A stretch of DNA of 5,022 bases from Bacteroidia bacterium (GTDB lineage: Bacteria > Bacteroidota > Bacteroidia > Flavobacteriales > Flavobacteriaceae), in the NCBI GenBank assembly GCA_030429325.1, contig JAUICT010000204.1, positions 1 to 5,022 of the forward strand, written 5' to 3'. A program made the position numbers and the translations under genes. Each line of letters starts with the position of its first letter. Within the stretch, counting starts at the first letter, position 1. Below, piece by piece: positions 1-5,022 of this stretch. The notes under the pieces are model-generated. The model did no database searches. It was not told where the DNA came from and saw nothing but the letters and a program-made list of their open reading frames with translations.

Positions 1-329
1 TCAATCTCATTGTTGTTCATGACCACGGTGTATACTCCATTTTCATTTGGTGTGAAGTGAGCCAAGTAATATTCTTCTTTCGGGGTCGTTTTCAGCTCAA
101 TTTTTGAGCCATCGGGAGCAATTACCCAAAGGGTAAACTTGGATACGGCCGGGAAAGCTTCGCCCTGGACTTTTTCAATGACACCATAGGTGTATTCCCC
201 AAAGTGTACTCGTACTTCATGGGGTTGGCCCAAGGTTCCATTATCTTCGGTCTCTATCCACAGGTAGTGGGCATTGGTGAAAGTAACACCAAAAATGATG
301 AACAATAATGAGATAAGAGTAGTTTTCAT
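1..329 (-). CDS. DUF4198-type secreted protein, 3' part outside the window
   Basis: Partial gene: the ATG and 109 codons are present and the frame is still open at the left edge. The protein begins with a signal peptide (MKTTLISLLF, then a hydrophobic run ending in TNA at residues 18-20). The mature chain then starts HYLWIE, followed by GQPHEVRVHFGE (about 34-45) and FTLWVIAPDGSKIEL (about 66-80). An N-terminal AH-[YD]-LW-[IL]-E followed by a G-Q-P beta strand and a later PDG turn is characteristic of the DUF4198 (NikM-like) family. Those proteins are secreted, Ig-like and often annotated as linked to nickel/cobalt or other metal uptake. The gene starts 55 bp after the TonB-dependent receptor on the same strand, so an operon with it is likely. 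Its exact role is not known: it may be a periplasmic or surface metal-binding partner of the receptor. A general beta-sandwich lipoprotein-like accessory is the alternative, though no lipobox Cys is visible. Family assignment is fairly secure, function is inference. Confidence 0.8.
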   Translation of the reverse strand, partial: MKTTLISLLFIIFGVTFTNAHYLWIETEDNGTLGQPHEVRVHFGEYTYGVIEKVQGEAFPAVSKFTLWVIAPDGSKIELKTTPKEEYYLAHFTPNENGVYTVVMNNNEI

Positions 330-344
330 ACTGTTAAGTTTTAA

Positions 345-366
345 GGGCCCATATTTAAATGGGCCC
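345..366 (-). promoter_or_regulatory. Intercistronic GC-rich hairpin between receptor and DUF4198 gene
   Basis: The arms GGGCCCAT (345-352) and ATGGGCCC (359-366) are perfectly complementary and enclose a 6-nt AT loop. The 8-bp stem has six G:C pairs and stands out in an AT-rich gap. It lies 18 nt after the receptor stop codon and 15 nt before the DUF4198 start. In the minus-strand transcript the stem is followed by TTAAAACTTAAC, not a U tract, so it is a poor intrinsic terminator. It may be a partial terminator/attenuator that lowers expression of the downstream gene, an RNA-stability element protecting the receptor message, or a protein site. The structure is seen directly; the role is inference. 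Confidence 0.5.
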
Positions 367-384
367 GATATATAATGGTTAGGT

Positions 385-2706
385 TTAAAATGTATAGGCT
401 ATGGTTACCCTGCCGTTGATTCCGGGTTCAGATTGCCAGTACAGATAGGTTCCGTAGTCTGATCCAGAATACAGGTATTCATCCAAAATGTTGTTGATGT
501 TCAATTGAACCCTAAAATGGTCGTTTCTCCAAGAAAGTGCCCCATCCAATCTAAAATAATTGGGTAGATTGGATTGGTTGTCAGCGGCCCAGGCCCATGT
601 GGAACGGTCCACTTGGTATTGGTACCCCAAAGATGCTCCAAATCCACTTAGCGCCGATGCCTCGGAAAAGTTGTAGTTCAACCATCCATTGGTCACATGT
701 TTGGAATGTCCAGCTACAAGACTACCCGATTTATCTTTTACATTGGTATTGGCGTAGTTAAGAATGATGTTCAATTCAGGGGTAATTTGTCCTTGTGCAT
801 CAAATTCGATTCCCTTGGATTCTATTTCACCGGAATAGATGGAGAAGTTGTCATTGGGAAAAGCCGGGTCGCCCACCAATATTTTATTCTTATTGATTTT
901 GTAAACACCCAAAGAGGTTCGCAATCGGCCATCAAAGAAATTGGCCTTAACGCCACCTTCAATGTCTTTTCCTTCCACAGGGTCGTTCAACATTTCGCCG
1001 GAACTGCTCACACCACTTTGGGGCAAAAAGGATTGGTCGTATAGTGCATAAGCAGTTAAAGAAGGGATGATATCCACACTCAACCCAACCCGTGGGGTGA
1101 ATACATCATCTGTTTCTGTTTTACCAATGGTATACAGATTGGTGTATCTACCTGCCAAGGTCAACCGGATATGATTGTCGAGGAACCCGATTTCATCTTG
1201 TGCATAATAGGCCCTTACGGTACTGGCACCATAAGGGGTGCCTCCATTTCTGTATTGAACGGAAGAAGAACGATTGAAAACAGGTTCGGGGCTATTGCCA
1301 TATACAGGATTGAAAATATTGAAAGGAGCATCGGTGTCAACCACGGAAGATTCAAACCAATCGGCCCAGTACTTTTTATCACTATAATCAAAACCACCCA
1401 TGATTTTGTGTGAAACCCCACCTGTATTGAAATTTCCGTACAGATATACTTGTGCATATTTACCTAGGGAAAGGGCATCCCATTTGGAAACATAACGGTA
1501 TGCATCTCCGTTTTCTTCCAAAGAAAGCACCCAGGTTGAGTTACCTACTTGGTCATAGCGTAAATAGCCCAACTGTCCTTCCATACTCCAATTATCGGAG
1601 AACTCATGCTTTAGGTTGGCAAAGAAGGTTACCTCTTGGATGTCTGTTACGGGGTAATCGTTGTTGGTGAATTTAAAGTCCTTGTCCAAGCTGGCGAATC
1701 CAGCACTGGAGGGGGCAAAAATGTAAGCAGAACCAATATAGGATTCCGCTTGTTGCAGATTCATTTCTGCGGTAACGGATGTCCTGTCCGAAAATTTGTA
1801 GGTAAGCGAAGGTGCTATTCCATATCGGGTGGCATCCTCATTGCCCCTATGGCTGTCACTGGTTTGCAACATGGCGTTGAAACGGCCCAATAATTTCCCA
1901 TTTTCAGAGAGTTTTCCGCTTACATCAACGGTGCCACGGTAAAAATCAAAACTACCTGCGCTAAAAGATGCATTGGCAATGAATTGCTCGGTGGGCTTTT
2001 TGGTCACTACATTATAGAAACCGCCAGGTTCTCCGGCAGACATCATAAATCCGGCAGGGCCTTTTACAAATTCAATACGCTCCACGGTGTTCATATCCTC
2101 GGATAGTGGCCCCCAGCTGTCTTGAACGTTAATGCCATTTCGGAACGCAGGCAAGCGAAAACCACGCATGTTGATGCGGGCAAAATGCCCCCAGTGTTCC
2201 AACATGGTCACCCCGCTGACATTACGGATAACGCCATCCATGATGCTGGTGGCCTGTTGGTCTTGGAGAATTTCGGCACTGATTACCTGAACATTTTGGG
2301 GTAGTTCAACCAGCTTGGTCTTCAGTCTCAAAGACGTGGAGGGCTCATTTTCCACATATTTGTTGTGGTGGCCTTCAACAACCACCTCGTTCAATTGTTC
2401 GTTCTTTTCAATCAATGCTATCATGGGTACAGAAGTTGTTCTATTGGCCACAGCGGTAGCTGAAAAAGTTTGGGTTTCGTACCCGATCATGGAAAAAGTC
2501 AGGGTATAGGAGCCCGGTGATAGATCCCGGATCAAGTAATTTCCCGAGTCATCCGTTGGAGTTCCCAGACTGGTGTGGGAAATGGTGATGTTTACGTTGG
2601 GAAGTGGGTTGTTTCTTGAATCGATTACTTTGCCTTTAAGGCTTCCTGTTTGAGCATGCGAAGCAAAAAATACCGCAAAACTGAGGAGGAGAAATATATT
2701 CTTCAT
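385..2706 (-). CDS. TonB-dependent siderophore/metallophore-type outer-membrane receptor
   Basis: A complete 773-residue receptor that imports a ligand across the outer membrane using TonB-ExbBD energy. Residues 1-19 are a signal peptide (MKNIFLLLSF...SHAQ). Residues about 22-98 form a CarboxypepD_reg-like beta-sandwich (GKVIDSRNNPLPNVNI, then DDSGNYLI, PGSYTLTFSMIGYE), an extension common in Bacteroidota receptors. A TonB box-like LNEVVVEG lies at 105-112. The plug (about 130-237) carries LPQNVQVIS, QATSIMDGVIRNVSGV, MRGF, VERIEFVKGPAG and NVVTKKPT, the order and wording of the TonB siderophore receptor group (FhuA/FhuE/FpvA-like). The rest is a 22-strand-type barrel ending in GRVTIAYTF, with the expected terminal Phe. 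At 773 residues it is shorter than SusC-type glycan receptors (about 1000), and no SusD gene follows in the visible part. The downstream DUF4198 gene leaves open a nickel, cobalt, copper or other metallophore instead of a ferric siderophore. A Bacteroidota promoter and a paired inverted repeat precede it. No truncation or frameshift is visible. Confidence 0.93.
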   Translation of the reverse strand: MKNIFLLLSFAVFFASHAQTGSLKGKVIDSRNNPLPNVNITISHTSLGTPTDDSGNYLIRDLSPGSYTLTFSMIGYETQTFSATAVANRTTSVPMIALIEKNEQLNEVVVEGHHNKYVENEPSTSLRLKTKLVELPQNVQVISAEILQDQQATSIMDGVIRNVSGVTMLEHWGHFARINMRGFRLPAFRNGINVQDSWGPLSEDMNTVERIEFVKGPAGFMMSAGEPGGFYNVVTKKPTEQFIANASFSAGSFDFYRGTVDVSGKLSENGKLLGRFNAMLQTSDSHRGNEDATRYGIAPSLTYKFSDRTSVTAEMNLQQAESYIGSAYIFAPSSAGFASLDKDFKFTNNDYPVTDIQEVTFFANLKHEFSDNWSMEGQLGYLRYDQVGNSTWVLSLEENGDAYRYVSKWDALSLGKYAQVYLYGNFNTGGVSHKIMGGFDYSDKKYWADWFESSVVDTDAPFNIFNPVYGNSPEPVFNRSSSVQYRNGGTPYGASTVRAYYAQDEIGFLDNHIRLTLAGRYTNLYTIGKTETDDVFTPRVGLSVDIIPSLTAYALYDQSFLPQSGVSSSGEMLNDPVEGKDIEGGVKANFFDGRLRTSLGVYKINKNKILVGDPAFPNDNFSIYSGEIESKGIEFDAQGQITPELNIILNYANTNVKDKSGSLVAGHSKHVTNGWLNYNFSEASALSGFGASLGYQYQVDRSTWAWAADNQSNLPNYFRLDGALSWRNDHFRVQLNINNILDEYLYSGSDYGTYLYWQSEPGINGRVTIAYTF

Positions 2707-2710
2707 GAGG

Positions 2711-2732
2711 TTATTTATAATTGGTCTAAATA
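2711..2732 (-). promoter_or_regulatory. Operator-like element, proximal copy (5' leader of receptor gene)
   Basis: On the minus strand this reads TATTTAGACCAATTA and on to AAATAA. It matches the distal copy at 2779-2800 at 20 of 22 positions, in the opposite orientation. With one more base it is also a dyad by itself: TTATTTA (2711-2717) and TAAATAA (2727-2733) are perfect inverted arms around a 9-nt centre. It lies just downstream of the expected transcription start and ends four bases before the ATG, a position where a bound repressor would block transcription. The AT-rich dyad suits a Fur- or DtxR/MntR-type metalloregulator; which one is not shown by the sequence. Confidence 0.5.
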
Positions 2733-2743
2733 AATTTTGAATG

Positions 2744-2774
2744 CAAATGTATACCTCACTGCGTATTCACGCAA
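2744..2774 (-). promoter_or_regulatory. Bacteroidota-type promoter of the receptor operon
   Basis: On the minus strand a TTG (2774-2772) is followed after 20 nt by TACATTTG (2751-2744), a full match to the Bacteroidota sigma-A -7 consensus TAnnTTTG, with a -33 TTG at nearly the usual spacing. Transcription would begin roughly at 2735-2740, giving a leader of about 30 nt before the ATG at 2706. No Shine-Dalgarno sequence precedes the ATG, as is usual in this phylum. The promoter core lies exactly between the two inverted 22-bp elements, and its spacer holds a small dyad at 2760-2773. Confidence 0.65.
2760..2773. repeat. Short dyad in the promoter spacer
   Basis: TGCGT (2760-2764) and ACGCA (2769-2773) form perfect 5-bp inverted arms around ATTC. 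The dyad occupies the upstream part of the spacer and overlaps the -33 TTG of the receptor promoter by two bases. It is GC-richer than its surroundings and could be a second regulator site. Five-base arms can arise by chance, so confidence is low. Confidence 0.3.
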
Positions 2775-2778
2775 GGAA

Positions 2779-2800
2779 TATTTAGACTAATTAAAAATAA
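2779..2800 (+). promoter_or_regulatory. Operator-like element, distal copy (upstream of -33)
   Basis: On the plus strand this reads TATTTAGACTAATTA and on to AAATAA. It is the inverted partner of 2711-2732, differing at 2 of 22 positions. It contains the perfect small palindrome TTAG-A-CTAA (2782-2790). It begins five bases upstream of the -33 TTG, so together the copies bracket the promoter, with 46 bp between them and 68 bp centre to centre. The kdsA stop codon lies 47 bp further on, and this element belongs to the receptor promoter rather than to kdsA. Confidence 0.5.
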
Positions 2801-2846
2801 AATTGAAGATTTTTGTTAAGCTCCTGACTAAGAAGGATTTGCTTTT

Positions 2847-3665
2847 TTAAAGAGAATTAATGGTTTGCCTGATGGCGGTCAAATCGGTCAGTAATTTTTC
2901 CAATAAGCTTAAATCCAGCATGTTGGCACCATCACTTTTTGCATTTGCTGGGTCAAAGTGGGTCTCCATAAATAGGCCGTCCACACCAGCTGCAATACCG
3001 GCACGGGCCATAGTGCCGATCAATGCCGGTCTGCCTCCGGTAACCCCAGAAGATTGATTGGGTTGTTGTAGGGAGTGGGTCACATCCAATACTACGGGCG
3101 CATATTGTTTCATGGTGGGAATACCTCTAAAGTCCACAATCATGTCCTGATAGCCGAACATAGTACCCCTATCGGTTATAATGGCCTGCTCATTGCCCGT
3201 TTCCGTGACCTTGGTAACGGCATGTTTCATACTTTCAGGGCTCATGAACTGTCCTTTTTTTAGATTGACCACCTTTCCTGTTTCTGCAGCTGCCACCACC
3301 AAATCGGTCTGGCGTACCAAAAAGGCTGGAATCTGAAGTACATCCACGTATTCCGCTGCCATTTTTGCATCCGAGATTTCATGGATGTCGGTAACCGTTG
3401 GTACTTTAAAGGTTTCCGAAACCTTTCTCAAGATTTTCAATGCTTTTTCATCCCCAATTCCGGTAAAGGAATCAAGGCGGCTACGATTGGCCTTCTTGAA
3501 ACTTCCTTTGAACACATAGGGAATCCTTAATTTATCTGTGATGGCCACTACTTTTTCCGCTATGCGCATGGCCATCTCTTCACCTTCAATAGCGCAAGGG
3601 CCAGCCAATAAGAAAAAGTTGTTGTTATCTGTATGTTTTATCTGTGGAATGGCGTCTAATTGCAT
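2847..3665 (-). CDS. kdsA: 3-deoxy-8-phosphooctulonate (Kdo-8-P) synthase
   Basis: A cytoplasmic enzyme, EC 2.5.1.55, condensing phosphoenolpyruvate with D-arabinose 5-phosphate to Kdo-8-phosphate, the precursor of the inner-core sugar of lipopolysaccharide. The 272-residue length is typical. Family motifs are in order: LLAGPCAIEG (19-28), PYVFKGSFKKANRS (49-62), DIHE (93-96), LQIPAFLVRQTDLV (110-123), ITDRG (163-167), DVTHSLQ (194-200), GGRP (210-213) and AKSDGANML (242-250). Cys24, His197, Glu234 and Asp245 match the four metal ligands of the metal-dependent class (Aquifex Cys11, His185, Glu222, Asp233) with nearly the same spacing, and SDG replaces the CDG of the metal-free E. coli type. 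The ATG at 3665 leaves a normal 15-20 residue lead before the first strand. Neither kdsB, kdsC nor kdsD lies in the window. It is divergent from the paralog pair and 140 bp upstream of the receptor, which has its own promoter. Confidence 0.97.
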   Translation of the reverse strand: MQLDAIPQIKHTDNNNFFLLAGPCAIEGEEMAMRIAEKVVAITDKLRIPYVFKGSFKKANRSRLDSFTGIGDEKALKILRKVSETFKVPTVTDIHEISDAKMAAEYVDVLQIPAFLVRQTDLVVAAAETGKVVNLKKGQFMSPESMKHAVTKVTETGNEQAIITDRGTMFGYQDMIVDFRGIPTMKQYAPVVLDVTHSLQQPNQSSGVTGGRPALIGTMARAGIAAGVDGLFMETHFDPANAKSDGANMLDLSLLEKLLTDLTAIRQTINSL

Positions 3666-3681
3666 GGGATATCTTTTTCAG

Positions 3682-3689
3682 CAAAAATA
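3682..3689 (-). promoter_or_regulatory. Candidate -7 box of kdsA
   Basis: The minus strand reads TATTTTTG, a full match to TAnnTTTG, 16 nt before the kdsA ATG, which implies a very short leader. No TTG lies at the proper distance upstream (the nearest is about 32 nt away), so this is only half a promoter in an AT-rich gap. The 70-bp gap must also hold the promoter of the divergent gene at 3736, for which no clear -7 box was found. Confidence 0.35.
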
Positions 3690-3735
3690 CTATTTTGAAA
3701 AAGTAAATGTTATATGATTACCAAATTAACCTACC

Positions 3736-4293
3736 ATGCGTTGTATTCTTTTGATGGTATTCTTGTTTACCAGTATTTCTTCCTTTGCCCAATACGGGAT
3801 GAATTGCGAGATACGACAAATCAAAATCAATGTTTTTAACCCAGGGGTGGAGTATGAAATGGGTCTGGGGGTAAACAGTACCTTGGATATACGGGTGGCT
3901 TGGCAAATGGCTTTGGAGCCCGCCAGTACAGAACCTATAGAAAACCTGGATTTTTTCCCAGCAATCACAGTCCAAAACCGATATTACCACAATTTCAACG
4001 GAAGACAGCGAAGAAGAAAACCCATCTATGGGAATTCCGGGAATTACTTGGCTCCTTCGGCAGCGATATTTTCACCCGGGAGTCGTGTGGTGGAGAACAG
4101 GATTGTGGATGGTGTTCATGGTTATGGAGGTCTGGTATATGGTATACAGCGTAGCTACGATTCCGGAATAAGTTTCTCCATTGATGCCGGGGCAGGATAC
4201 TATGTAGGGCCTTTTAAAGGGGGCATTTATCCCGTGGTAAATTTGAGCCTGGGCTGGATCGTGAGTGAAAAAAGGTGGTGTGTGGGGCGTTGA
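3736..4293 (+). CDS. Small secreted beta-rich protein, probable outer-membrane barrel (paralog 1)
   Basis: I do not recognise a named family. The 185-residue product has a signal peptide (MRCILLMVFLFTSISSFAQ, cleavage before Tyr20). The rest is a run of short amphipathic strands rich in aromatic and Gly residues: IKINVFNPGVEYEMG (29-43), TLDIRVAWQMAL (49-60), YGGLVYGIQRS (130-140), ISFSIDAGAGYY (145-156), VVNLSLGWIVS (167-177). That is the pattern of a small outer-membrane beta-barrel. A conserved block at 81-107 (NRYYHNF, a basic loop GRQRRRK, then GNSGNYLAP) recurs at the same residues in the next gene. The start is fixed by an in-frame stop at 3727 and by the signal peptide. The C-terminus RWCVGR extends past the point where paralog 2 ends and follows a run of six A. 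The gene diverges from kdsA and is followed after 66 bp by its paralog. Gene reality is nearly certain, function unknown. Confidence 0.85.
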   Translation: MRCILLMVFLFTSISSFAQYGMNCEIRQIKINVFNPGVEYEMGLGVNSTLDIRVAWQMALEPASTEPIENLDFFPAITVQNRYYHNFNGRQRRRKPIYGNSGNYLAPSAAIFSPGSRVVENRIVDGVHGYGGLVYGIQRSYDSGISFSIDAGAGYYVGPFKGGIYPVVNLSLGWIVSEKRWCVGR

Positions 4294-4359
4294 CAGCATC
4301 AATAAATATGTTTTTTGGCGTGATGTTTGAGGGATCAAACCATACTCAATCCAACATCC

Positions 4360-4899
4360 ATGAAAAACATTATTTCTTTACTTTTTGTAGTATTCTTTGG
4401 AAACCTTGTTGTGGCCCAATCCACAAAGTATACTGAAAATCATCAATTGACCCTGAATTTCTTGCTTCCAGGGATTGTTTATGAATATGGGGTTTCCAAT
4501 AATTCTTCTTTAGCGGCAGAGGCAACAATTGGGTTTGCTTATCGGGAATCCACCTTTTTTGATAGTGGAATGGGTATTTATCCAATTGGGCGATTACAAT
4601 ATCGGTACTACTATAATTTTGACAGACGTTTGAATAGGGAAAAGCGTATTGCGGGTAATACGGGAAATTATATTGCCCCCACCTTTGCCATTCAAGGGGG
4701 AAAGGCCGTAATCGGCGATTTAGATTATGTTTCTGACTTTTTTGGTGGTGTAGGTGCGGTGTATGGTCTTCAGCGGACTGGACATAAAGGACTACAGTTT
4801 CGATTTGAGGTTGGACCCGCCCTTTTTTTTGACGAATTCGACACTGGCCCCGGAATGTTGATGGCTCTAAAGCTCGGTTGGGTGGTTTCAAAGCATTAA
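4360..4899 (+). CDS. Small secreted beta-rich protein, probable outer-membrane barrel (paralog 2)
   Basis: A tandem paralog of the preceding gene, 179 residues, function not recognised. The signal peptide is MKNIISLLFVVFFGNLVVAQ, so I place the start at the ATG at 4360. A TTG 33 bp upstream (4327) also opens the frame but would put eleven polar residues before the signal peptide. Strands include LTLNFLLPGIVYEYG (30-44), SLAAEATIGFAYR (50-62), GAVYGLQRT (132-140), LQFRFEVGPALFF (145-157) and LMALKLGWVVS (167-177). The block YRYYYNFDRRLNREK followed by GNTGNYIAP (81-107) aligns without gaps to paralog 1, as do VYGLQR and the final LGWVVS. The basic segment between strands is probably a loop or turn. 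It ends right after the last strand, as small barrels do. Nothing links it to a pathway, and the shared orientation and 66-bp gap suggest co-transcription with paralog 1. Confidence 0.87.
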   Translation: MKNIISLLFVVFFGNLVVAQSTKYTENHQLTLNFLLPGIVYEYGVSNNSSLAAEATIGFAYRESTFFDSGMGIYPIGRLQYRYYYNFDRRLNREKRIAGNTGNYIAPTFAIQGGKAVIGDLDYVSDFFGGVGAVYGLQRTGHKGLQFRFEVGPALFFDEFDTGPGMLMALKLGWVVSKH

Positions 4900-4937
4900 G
4901 GTTTTTGAAACTTTCTCAAAATCAATAAGATAAAAAT

Positions 4938-4953
4938 AACACTTTAGCGTGTT
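4938..4953. repeat. Short dyad overlapping the -33 of the last promoter
   Basis: AACAC (4938-4942) and GTGTT (4949-4953) are perfect inverted arms around TTTAGC. The right arm covers the first two bases of the -33 TTG of the promoter at 4952-4980, so a protein bound here would compete with RNA polymerase. The arms are only five bases long, and a chance occurrence is quite possible. Confidence 0.3.
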
Positions 4954-4980
4954 GACAAGTAGAAAATAGCAGTATCTTTG
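4952..4980 (+). promoter_or_regulatory. Strong Bacteroidota-type promoter for the right-edge gene
   Basis: TTGACA starting at 4952 is followed, 18 nt after the TTG, by TATCTTTG (4973-4980), a full match to TAnnTTTG. Both boxes are good, and the following CGGCC is a common start-site context in this phylum. Transcription should start around 4985, with a leader of about 15 nt before the ATG at 5001 and no Shine-Dalgarno sequence. The promoter separates the right-edge gene from the paralog pair. Confidence 0.75.
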
Positions 4981-5000
4981 CGGCCTTAAAAAAACAGGTT

Positions 5001-5022
5001 ATGTCCAAAATCAAGAATATTG
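5001..5022 (+). CDS. Start of a right-edge gene (first seven codons only)
   Basis: The ATG and the residues MSKIKNI lie in the window, 20 nt after the -7 box of a strong promoter. There is no signal peptide in what is visible, which suggests a cytoplasmic product. Seven residues do not identify a family. Several Flavobacteriia housekeeping proteins, including 6-phosphofructokinase, begin in a similar Lys-rich way, but this is only a guess. The gene call rests mainly on the promoter and its distance. Confidence 0.6.

Noticed and set aside
697..2509. Several open frames of 60-115 codons on the plus strand inside the receptor gene
   Set aside because: They lie opposite a complete receptor whose domains are contiguous in one frame; none has a recognisable motif or upstream promoter.
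385..2706. SusC-type glycan receptor
   Set aside because: The protein is about 200-250 residues shorter than SusC proteins, its plug reads like siderophore receptors, and the downstream gene is DUF4198-like, not SusD-like.
3691..3697. TATTTTG as the -7 box of paralog 1
   Set aside because: It is one base short of TAnnTTTG and has no TTG at the right distance; left out as a feature.
4307..4317. TATGTTTT as a -7 box for an internal promoter of paralog 2
   Set aside because: It lacks the final G at the right place, and the nearest upstream TTG (4290-4292) is only 14 nt away.
4325..4340. GTTTGA-GGGA-TCAAAC inverted repeat between the two paralogs
   Set aside because: The 6-bp stem is AT-rich, has no U tract after it and is too weak to call a terminator or operator.
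4327..4359. Upstream TTG start for paralog 2, adding eleven residues
   Set aside because: It would place a polar stretch before an otherwise perfect signal peptide that starts at the ATG at 4360.
4370..4891. A 173-codon open frame on the minus strand opposite paralog 2
   Set aside because: It is antisense to a gene supported by a signal peptide and by paralogy with its neighbour. Its own product is Gln/His/Pro-rich with no signal peptide, motif or promoter, as expected of a shadow frame.
4903..4921. TTTTGA/TCAAAA stem after the stop codon of paralog 2 as a terminator
   Set aside because: The six-pair stem has a single G:C pair, a 7-nt loop and no U tract, so it does not support an intrinsic terminator.

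Overview
The window comes from a chromosome of the Bacteroidota, most likely a (marine) Flavobacteriia. The evidence is the gene content (a TonB-dependent receptor with an N-terminal CarboxypepD_reg-like domain, and small secreted proteins with a Gln after signal peptidase cleavage), promoters of the Bacteroidota form TTG-N(18-20)-TAnnTTTG, and the lack of Shine-Dalgarno sequences before the start codons. These are genus-free inferences from the sequence; no database was searched.

Layout. Minus strand, read right to left: kdsA (2847-3665), a 140-bp regulatory gap, a TonB-dependent siderophore/metallophore-type receptor (385-2706), a 55-bp gap with a GC-rich hairpin, and the first 109 codons of a secreted DUF4198-type protein that runs off the left edge (1-329). 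Plus strand, diverging from kdsA: two tandem, clearly paralogous, small secreted beta-rich proteins of unrecognised family (3736-4293 and 4360-4899). A strong Bacteroidota promoter (4952-4980) then drives a gene of which only seven codons lie in the window (5001-5022). No gene-free stretch exceeds 300 bases, and no tRNA, rRNA, CRISPR array or insertion sequence was seen.

How the parts fit. The receptor and the DUF4198 protein look like one transcription unit for TonB-dependent uptake of a metal complex: the receptor in the outer membrane, the DUF4198 protein probably in the periplasm or on the cell surface. Their promoter is the most interesting spot. A near-identical 22-bp element occurs twice in inverted orientation (2711-2732 and 2779-2800), one copy on each side of the -33/-7 core. 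That is what one expects of a double operator for a metal-responsive repressor of the Fur or DtxR type, although the regulator itself is not in the window. kdsA is a housekeeping gene for lipopolysaccharide Kdo synthesis and carries the residues of the metal-dependent enzyme class. The tandem paralogs are probably outer-membrane beta-barrel proteins, and their function is unknown.

Most of the window is ordinary. The paired operator, the intercistronic hairpin, the N-terminal histidine of the mature DUF4198 protein and the tandem paralog family are the points worth a second look.
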